Shown here piece by piece: positions 58,764 to 64,000 of a stretch of DNA of 64,000 bases. Origin of the DNA: an uncultured Dermabacteraceae bacterium (GTDB lineage: Bacteria > Actinomycetota > Actinomycetes > Actinomycetales > Dermabacteraceae). The stretch covers positions 1 to 64,000 of the forward strand of contig CAMILZ010000013.1 of assembly GCA_946223075.1 (NCBI GenBank), given 5' to 3'. The position numbers and the translations under genes were made by a program. The notes under the pieces are model-generated. The model did no database searches, was not told the origin of the DNA, and worked only from the letters and a program-made list of their open reading frames with translations. Each line of letters starts with the position of its first letter. Position 1 is the stretch's first letter.

Positions 58764-60425
58764 ATGGCAGAAAGCAGCACATACGCGATTGGCGTCGACT
58801 TCGGAACCGAATCCGCCCGCTCAGTCTTGGTGCGGCTTGCCGATCGCGCGGAAATCGAAACCGCAACCCACCTCTACGAACACGGCGTGATGACCGAAAC
58901 GCTCGCCGCCTCGGGGGAAAAGCTCGCCCCCAACACCGCACTGCAAGATCCCGACGATTACCTCGTCGCCCTCGAAAAGGTCGTGCGCGCCGTTGTCGAC
59001 CGAAGCGGGGTGGATCCTCAGCAGATCGTTGGCCTCGGCGTTGACACCACCGCCTGCACGATCGTGCTGACAGACGACGACCTGGCTCCACTCTCGCGCT
59101 CCCCGCGCTGGAAAAAGCACCCACTGGCCTACGCGAGGCTGTGGAAGCATCACGCCGCGCAAAGCCACGCCGAAGACATCAACCGCGCCGCCGAAGCCGA
59201 AGGCGGCCTCTTCCTGCCGCAATACGGAGGGCGTCTTTCATCCGAATGGGTGCTGCCGAAAGCCCTGCAAACCCTCCGCGAGGATCGAGAGGTGTACGAC
59301 GCTACCTCGCGCATCATCGAGCAAGAGGATTGGATCGTTTCGACGCTCGTGGGCACGGAGGTGCGCGGAGCGTCCGTCGCAGGCTTCAAGGGCAACTATC
59401 GCGAAGAAGCAGGGGGCTACCCCTCCCCCGATTTCCTCGATTCGCTCGAACCCGGCTTCGCGGGCGTTCTCGACAAACTGGGACACGAATTCCTCACTCC
59501 AGGCGAAAGCGCAGGGACTCTCACCTCTGAGTGGGCCACGCGGCTCAGGCTCGACACTCACGTCACCGTCGCCGCGGGCAACATCGATGCGCATGCCGCC
59601 TTCCTCGGTGCTGGCGCCGCCCAGCCCGGAACCATGGTCGCCGTCATGGGCACGAGCGTGTGCAATCTCGTCGTTTCGAAAGAGCACCGAACCCCGCGCG
59701 GAATCCAAGGAGTCGTCAAGAACGGCATCCTGCCCGAGCACTGGGCGTACGAAGCGGGCCAAGCGGGCTTCGGGGACACCTTCGGGTGGTTCGCCCACAA
59801 CATGACCTCGGCCGACATCGCCGATCTCGCCTCCATTTCCGCGACCTCCACCTTCGAGGTCCTTGAGTCGAAAGCCCAGGCCCTGCAACCCGGCGGCTCT
59901 GGTCTCATCGTGCTCGATTGGATGAACGGCAACCGTTCCACGCTCATTGACTCGAACCTCTCCGGAGCTATCGTCGGGCTCACCCTCGAGACGCGCGACT
60001 ACCACATCTACCGTGCGCTCCTCGAAGGTGCCGCCTTCGGTCAACGGATCATCCTCGAAGCATTTGAAGAGGCTGAGGTTCCTATCAACCGCTTCATCGT
60101 GTGCGGCGGAATCCCCGCCAAGAGCCCCCTGCTCATGCAGATCCTGGCCGACGTCATCGGAATTCCGGTCGAGGTGTCTTCCTCCGCGAACACCTCCGCC
60201 CTGGGCGCGGCCCTCCACGGCGCGATCGCCGCAGGAGAGCTGACATGGGAGAGCGCCGGCAAAGCCGAGTCAGCGATCGCGACCGTTTACCGGCCCAACC
60301 CCACCGCCCACGAGGCCTACAACGAGATCTACACCCACTACCGCGCAATTCACGACACCTTCGGGATTGACCAACGCTCCCTCATGCACAGCTTGCGAGA
60401 AATCCAGGCCAACTCCACTCACTAA
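58764..60425 (+). CDS. araB: L-ribulokinase (FGGY kinase)
   Basis: 553 aa, ATG 58764 with GAGGAGT upstream. The N-terminal phosphate motif is IGVDFGTESARSVLVR, the araB form. GLGVDTTACTIV, WKHHAAQ, EQEDWIVSTLVG and VTVAAGNIDAHAAFLGAGA follow, and the C-terminal domain has FIVCGGIPAKSPLLMQILAD. Length matches ribulokinases. It phosphorylates L-ribulose (some act on related ketopentoses). araA and araD are not in the window, so the pathway is completed elsewhere. Divergent from the SorC-type regulator. Confidence 0.92.
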   Translation: MAESSTYAIGVDFGTESARSVLVRLADRAEIETATHLYEHGVMTETLAASGEKLAPNTALQDPDDYLVALEKVVRAVVDRSGVDPQQIVGLGVDTTACTIVLTDDDLAPLSRSPRWKKHPLAYARLWKHHAAQSHAEDINRAAEAEGGLFLPQYGGRLSSEWVLPKALQTLREDREVYDATSRIIEQEDWIVSTLVGTEVRGASVAGFKGNYREEAGGYPSPDFLDSLEPGFAGVLDKLGHEFLTPGESAGTLTSEWATRLRLDTHVTVAAGNIDAHAAFLGAGAAQPGTMVAVMGTSVCNLVVSKEHRTPRGIQGVVKNGILPEHWAYEAGQAGFGDTFGWFAHNMTSADIADLASISATSTFEVLESKAQALQPGGSGLIVLDWMNGNRSTLIDSNLSGAIVGLTLETRDYHIYRALLEGAAFGQRIILEAFEEAEVPINRFIVCGGIPAKSPLLMQILADVIGIPVEVSSSANTSALGAALHGAIAAGELTWESAGKAESAIATVYRPNPTAHEAYNEIYTHYRAIHDTFGIDQRSLMHSLREIQANSTH

Positions 60426-60454
60426 CCGCGCCCACGGCGACAGGCTCCGAGCAC

Positions 60455-61540
60455 TCAAGCCCGACCACCGTGCGTGACGCGCGGTAGCGTCGGATCCCCC
60501 GGGAAGAGGCGGGGCCCCACAGCGCGCATCACGTACACGAGCGCAACCAGCACGGGAATCTCCACCATCGGCCCGATCGTGCCCGCGAGAGCCTCGGACG
60601 ATGCCGCCCCGAAAGTTCCGATTGTCACGGCGATCGCGAGCTCAAAATTGTTTCCGGCAGCGGTGAAAGCTGTGGAGGCACTTTGCGCATAGTTCATGCC
60701 CGAAGCGCGGGCGGCGATAAGCGAGATTCCGAACATGAGCACGAAATACGCGAAGAGAGGAACAGCAACACTCGCCACACTCCACGGATGCTGAAGGATC
60801 TGCCGGCCTTGAAGGCAGAAGAGCACCACGATCGTGTACAGCAGGCCGATCATCGCAAGCGGCGAAACTTTCGGCAGGAAGTTATTTTCGAACCACTCAC
60901 GGCCCTTGTAGTGCTCGCCGATCAGGCGCGAGAGAACACCGAGCGCGAGAGGAATACCGAGGAAAATGAGCACGCTTTTCGCGATTGCCGCGAAGGAGAA
61001 CTGCGCGCTCGTTGTGTCCAACCCCAACCACCCGGGCAGAACCTGCAGGTAAAACCAGCCAAGCACCGAAAACATCAAGAGCTGGAACACGGAATTGATC
61101 GCCACGAGAACAGCCGTTGCTTCACGGTCCGCACATGAGAGATCGCTCCACACGAGCACCATGGCGATGCAGCGCGCCAAGCCAACGATCACAAGACCCG
61201 TTCGAAGCTCCGGTTCATTCGGCAGGAACACCCACGCGAGGGCAAACATCACGAGGGGGCCCACCACCCAGTTGAGCAGCAGCGAGAGGATCATAAGCCG
61301 CCTATCGCGCACGATCTTGCGCGCCTTCTCAAACCTCACCTTCGCGAGCGGCGGGTACATCATGACGAGGAGGCCAAGAGCGATCGGCAGCGAAATATCG
61401 CTGATCTTCACGCGATTGAGGAGCTCCGAGGTTTGCGGCACCCACACGCTCAGTGCGATACCCACGGCCATCGCCGCGAGAATGAACAGCGGCAAAAGGC
61501 GGTCAAGGATAGACAGTCGAGGTGCGGCAGTATCCTGCAC
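60455..61540 (-). CDS. acr3: Arsenite efflux permease (Acr3 family)
   Basis: 361 aa, GTG 61540 with an AAAGGA SD. Ten membrane helices; the family hallmarks GLARCIAMVLVWSDLSCAD (conserved Cys) and TAAGNNFELAIAV are present. It extrudes As(III) produced by the upstream arsenate reductase (15 nt gap, same operon). No ArsR gene is adjacent; the nearest, at 47800, is coupled to a zinc exporter. Confidence 0.93.
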   Translation of the reverse strand: MQDTAAPRLSILDRLLPLFILAAMAVGIALSVWVPQTSELLNRVKISDISLPIALGLLVMMYPPLAKVRFEKARKIVRDRRLMILSLLLNWVVGPLVMFALAWVFLPNEPELRTGLVIVGLARCIAMVLVWSDLSCADREATAVLVAINSVFQLLMFSVLGWFYLQVLPGWLGLDTTSAQFSFAAIAKSVLIFLGIPLALGVLSRLIGEHYKGREWFENNFLPKVSPLAMIGLLYTIVVLFCLQGRQILQHPWSVASVAVPLFAYFVLMFGISLIAARASGMNYAQSASTAFTAAGNNFELAIAVTIGTFGAASSEALAGTIGPMVEIPVLVALVYVMRAVGPRLFPGDPTLPRVTHGGRA

Positions 61541-61555
61541 GGTTGTTCCTTTCGG

Positions 61556-61978
61556 CTAGTTCTCGTTCGCGGTAAGTTCAGCAAGCAGTGCCCGCACGCG
61601 TCGATCAATATCGTCGCGGATGAGGGTCATGCGCTCCTCCCCCTCGATACCGCGAAGCGATGGCTCATCGATCTCCCATTTTTCGATCGTCCCGCGCATG
61701 CCCTCGATCGGTTCGACGTGCGCGTCACCTCCCACGATGATGGTGCGATCCGCGGCGCGCAGGATGCTTGGGTCGATCGGCTTCGGGAACTCCCCTTCAA
61801 AATTCGCTCCGACGGTTGCCACGCTTGCGCGAGAAGCTTCATTGAGCGCCGTTCCCGGCTTCGTGCCCGCTGAATGCACCTCGATCGCATCGTGCGCATG
61901 GTGACGCATAAGCGCCGCCGCCATTTGGCTTTTGCCGCCATTTTTCACGCACACAAACAGCACACTTGGTGCAGTCAT
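61556..61978 (-). CDS. arsC: Arsenate reductase, LMW-phosphatase type (mycothiol-dependent class)
   Basis: 140 aa, ATG 61978 with a GAGGAGG SD. The P-loop reads CVKNGGKSQMA, where the usual phosphatase Arg is Lys, as in corynebacterial mycothiol/mycoredoxin-dependent reductases. There are no further Cys residues for a thioredoxin-type cascade, which supports the mycothiol mechanism. HSAGTKPGTALN and DPSILRAADRTIIVG are family segments. It reduces arsenate to arsenite for Acr3 export. Confidence 0.9.
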   Translation of the reverse strand: MTAPSVLFVCVKNGGKSQMAAALMRHHAHDAIEVHSAGTKPGTALNEASRASVATVGANFEGEFPKPIDPSILRAADRTIIVGGDAHVEPIEGMRGTIEKWEIDEPSLRGIEGEERMTLIRDDIDRRVRALLAELTANEN

Positions 61979-62014
61979 GCTTTCCCTCCTCGCGAGAATG
62001 AATGGTCAGCGAAC

Positions 62015-62023
62015 ATTCTAGAA
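62015..62023 (-). promoter_or_regulatory. Possible -10/palindrome of the arsenic operon
   Basis: TTCTAGAA (62016-62023) is a perfect 8-bp palindrome, and on the minus strand TAGAAT could be a -10 about 37 nt before arsC. No good -35 is seen. Confidence 0.3.
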
Positions 62024-62119
62024 CTTGCCACTTCCCGAGGCCTCTGTAAAACCGTGGAACCAACAATGCTACTCATTCTCCGCGTGTCTCTATTTCGCCG
62101 TGACGGCTAAGGTGAACTC

Positions 62120-62497
62120 ATGACGATCAGGACGTTGGATGAGTTCCTCACCACCATCCCCGAGGGTGCCAAGCGCGACCGCATGGTTGAGGTGCTCGAC
62201 TGGGTGAAGGCCACATACCCGGACCTCGAACTAAGGATCGCGTGGAGCACGCCCATGTTCACGCATCACGACACGTTCATCATCGGGTTTTCGGCCGCGA
62301 AGATGCACATGGCCGTATCGGCCGAAAAAGCGACCATGGACCATTTCGCGGATGTCATGCAGGAGCGCGGGACCGACCGCACGGCGATGATTGCTCGCCT
62401 GCCGTGGAATACGCCCGTCGATTACGAGCTGATTGCGGCATTCATCGACTACCAAATTGCCACGAAGAAGGACGTCACGACCTTCTGGCGCCCCTAA
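62120..62497 (+). CDS. DUF1801/YdhG-like protein (frataxin-like fold)
   Basis: 125 aa, ATG 62120; no strong SD (AAGGTGAACTC upstream). It matches DUF1801/YdhG-type proteins: TLDEFLTTIPEGAKRDRMVE, LRIAWSTPMFTHHDTFIIGF, KMHMAVSAEKATM and the C-terminal helix LIAAFIDYQIATKKD. These proteins have a frataxin-like fold and have been linked to intracellular iron chaperoning; the exact function is uncertain. Monocistronic, convergent with the ABC-F gene. Confidence 0.83.
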   Translation: MTIRTLDEFLTTIPEGAKRDRMVEVLDWVKATYPDLELRIAWSTPMFTHHDTFIIGFSAAKMHMAVSAEKATMDHFADVMQERGTDRTAMIARLPWNTPVDYELIAAFIDYQIATKKDVTTFWRP

Positions 62498-62527
62498 ACT
62501 CAGGCTCCTTTCGGAGCGGCCGTGGCC

Positions 62528-62593
62528 GAGGTGGTGAAAAACGACCCGGTTAGACCCGAATACGGCCTCGACACGGCGATTTTTCACCACTTC
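62528..62593. terminator. Long-loop inverted repeat between convergent genes
   Basis: Arms 62528-62541 and 62580-62593 (GAGGTGGTGAAAAA with TTTTTCACCACTTC, one mismatch) with a 38-nt loop. The A5/T5 tracts inside the arms would give a weak bidirectional terminator, or it may be a regulatory palindrome. Confidence 0.45.
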
Positions 62594-62639
62594 CACCCAG
62601 CGGCTCCCCCAGACCTTCACTCAGCGGATCCGCCGAACC

Positions 62640-64000
62640 TCACCCGGTAGCACCCAAAGCGGGCGCATGTGCGAGATTGAGCCGCCGCCCTGCCCAATGC
62701 TCAATGAGCCAGCGGTCGTGGCTCGCGATGATAAGCGTCCCCGTCCATTCGCCAAAGGCCCTCTCGAGCGCTTCAACGGTGTCGAGGTCGAGATAGTTCG
62801 TGGGCTCGTCGATCACGAGGAACGACGGCGCCTCGTGAAGCGCGAGGGCAAGCTGCGCACGGCGTTGATTTCCCGCAGAGAGCTCGTCGACGCGCGTGCG
62901 CCACATGGAGGGGTGCAGCATTCCCGATCCGCGTTCCCCGATCCCCTCGGTCCACACCTCGCGCGTGAAGCCTGGATCGCCCATGCGCGGCAGGCGTTGC
63001 GGCACGAATCCCACGGGCCGATCACACGACACGGAACCGTGCGCACTCGCGCTCGCAGGCGGCTCACCCGTCGCAATCCAGGTGAGGAGCGTTGATTTGC
63101 CGGCGCCGTTACCGCCCGTGATGAGCAAGTGCTCGCCACGTGACAGGTCGAGGGTGAGCGGCGCCAAGCGGCCTTCAACGGCGGCGGCGCGCGTGGAAAG
63201 GGCAAGGCCAGCGGCGTTCTGCGTGGGCGCGAGCGGGAACGTCAAGTCGTAAGAACGGGGCCGACGCACCTCTCGCTCCTCAAGCGCCTCAAGCTTTCTG
63301 TCGTCGTTGCGCGTGCGCCGAGTTGAAGTGGCTTGCGCGCGATCGGCAAAGAACTTCTTTGCCATACCGCTCGCCTCTGCGAGGCGCACCCCTCCGCTCG
63401 CGATCGCCCCCGCCGCGTGCCGATGCTCACCGATCTCTCGCTTTTCGCTTTGCTGCGCCGCGTGAATCTGCGCATGCGCATCGCGGGCCTTGTGCTTCGC
63501 CTCGAGGAACATCGAATACGAGCCCGAGGTGCGATACACACCGTGAAGCTCGTGTCCCTCGGCCGTTGCGAGCGCCTGCCACGTCGCAACGTCGAGATCG
63601 TAAATCGCCGTAACAGTTTCCTCGATGAACGCGCGATCATGGCTCGCCATGAGCACTGGCCCCTCCCACTGGCGTACGGTGCGCGCAAGGAAGGCCAAGC
63701 CCTCGGCGTCGAGATGGTTCGTGGGCTCGTCGAGAATGAGCGCTTCGGGCCGCGCGATGAGCATCGCCGCAAGCGGGAGCCTCCCGCGCTGGCCTGGGGA
63801 AAGCGTCGCCACGTCACGTTCGCGGCCCTCACCCGCGAGCATCGCAAGGCCGAGCCCCGCAAGCACCTCATCGATGCGCGAATCAAGCGACCACACATCG
63901 CGCGCGGTCATTTCCGCGAGCAGCGCGTCATACTCGCGCTCATCACCGGAGCTTTCACCCGCAGCTTGCGCCATGTGCGCCGTGACCTGCTCGAATCTCG
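62640..64000 (-). CDS. ABC-F ATPase, C-terminal part (partial at right edge)
   Basis: The frame remains open to the window edge, so the true start lies beyond it. Visible parts: first-domain signature TLSPGQRGRLPLAA and Walker B ALILDEPTNHLD, the interdomain linker (basic, about ARDAHAQIHAAQQ to RTRNDDRKLE), second-domain Walker A GGNGAGKST, signature ELSAGNQRRAQLA and Walker B FLVIDEPTNYLD. There are no membrane segments. ABC-F proteins act on the ribosome, and some give antibiotic resistance; which kind this is cannot be told. The first Walker A is outside the window. Confidence 0.9.
   Translation of the reverse strand, partial: RFEQVTAHMAQAAGESSGDEREYDALLAEMTARDVWSLDSRIDEVLAGLGLAMLAGEGRERDVATLSPGQRGRLPLAAMLIARPEALILDEPTNHLDAEGLAFLARTVRQWEGPVLMASHDRAFIEETVTAIYDLDVATWQALATAEGHELHGVYRTSGSYSMFLEAKHKARDAHAQIHAAQQSEKREIGEHRHAAGAIASGGVRLAEASGMAKKFFADRAQATSTRRTRNDDRKLEALEEREVRRPRSYDLTFPLAPTQNAAGLALSTRAAAVEGRLAPLTLDLSRGEHLLITGGNGAGKSTLLTWIATGEPPASASAHGSVSCDRPVGFVPQRLPRMGDPGFTREVWTEGIGERGSGMLHPSMWRTRVDELSAGNQRRAQLALALHEAPSFLVIDEPTNYLDLDTVEALERAFGEWTGTLIIASHDRWLIEHWAGRRLNLAHAPALGATG

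Overview
The window is 64 kb of a high-GC Gram-positive chromosome and looks like an actinobacterium (Micrococcales, perhaps Dermabacteraceae; the family is a guess from gene content, not from a marker gene). Supporting signs are strong SD sites with frequent GTG/TTG starts, Tat-type and lipoprotein signals, three LPxTG-type surface proteins, a mycothiol-type arsenate reductase, and an actinobacterial TIGR03769 (choice-of-anchor M) zinc-associated surface protein.

Layout. 0-5 kb: an ESX/LXG-like toxin locus (small helical partner, 1177-aa effector with a C-terminal DNA/RNA non-specific endonuclease, two small candidate immunity genes). 5-12.4 kb: carbohydrate block with a GH13 alpha-glucosidase, fused dihydroxyacetone kinase, sugar ABC importer and a divergent ROK regulator with an NagC/Mlc-like operator. 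13.5-14.8 kb: an SDR and a YjbR-like gene. 14.8-19.3 kb: a scarred segment with gene-tail relics, a repeated 64-bp hairpin, and a sodium:solute symporter pseudogene split by an AT-rich segment carrying a single OLD-family ATPase/TOPRIM nuclease (likely phage defence). 19.3-30.3 kb: MFS exporter, FAD/Fe-S D-lactate-type dehydrogenase, two Tat-exported phosphoesterases, an LPxTG protein, and cytosine deaminase/permease (codA-codB). 30.4-41.5 kb: small Ala/Lys protein, an ATP-grasp ligase resembling D-aspartate ligases, and two FtsX-type ABC exporters flanking a TIGR03769 anchored surface protein.

41.5-44.9 kb (minus strand) holds a second ESX/LXG-like operon paralogous to the one at the left edge. 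Its effector ends in a glycine-zipper tail instead of a nuclease and is followed by an LpqN-like protein, an unknown protein and a small three-TM membrane protein. I think this is the best candidate for an undescribed system: a pore-forming LXG-type effector with a membrane immunity protein. 45-48.2 kb: Mrr-type restriction enzyme, an unknown divergent gene, and a zinc CDF/ArsR pair.

48.2-57.6 kb is an accessory island. An MmeI-like (type IIL/IIG) restriction-modification gene survives only as its N-terminus (57.57 kb) and C-terminus (49.25-48.26 kb), both on the minus strand. About 8 kb lies between them: two decayed IS3-family elements, a 5'-truncated DUF2848 gene, a 1154-aa LPxTG adhesin whose SD site is a G9 tract, a serine-recombinase C-terminal remnant, and a zinc-ribbon/PD-(D/E)xK nuclease.

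57.6-64 kb: SorC-type regulator and divergent L-ribulokinase with promoter and twin operators, an arsenic pair (Acr3, ArsC), a DUF1801 protein, and the C-terminal part of an ABC-F ATPase running off the right edge. No tRNA, rRNA or CRISPR array was seen.
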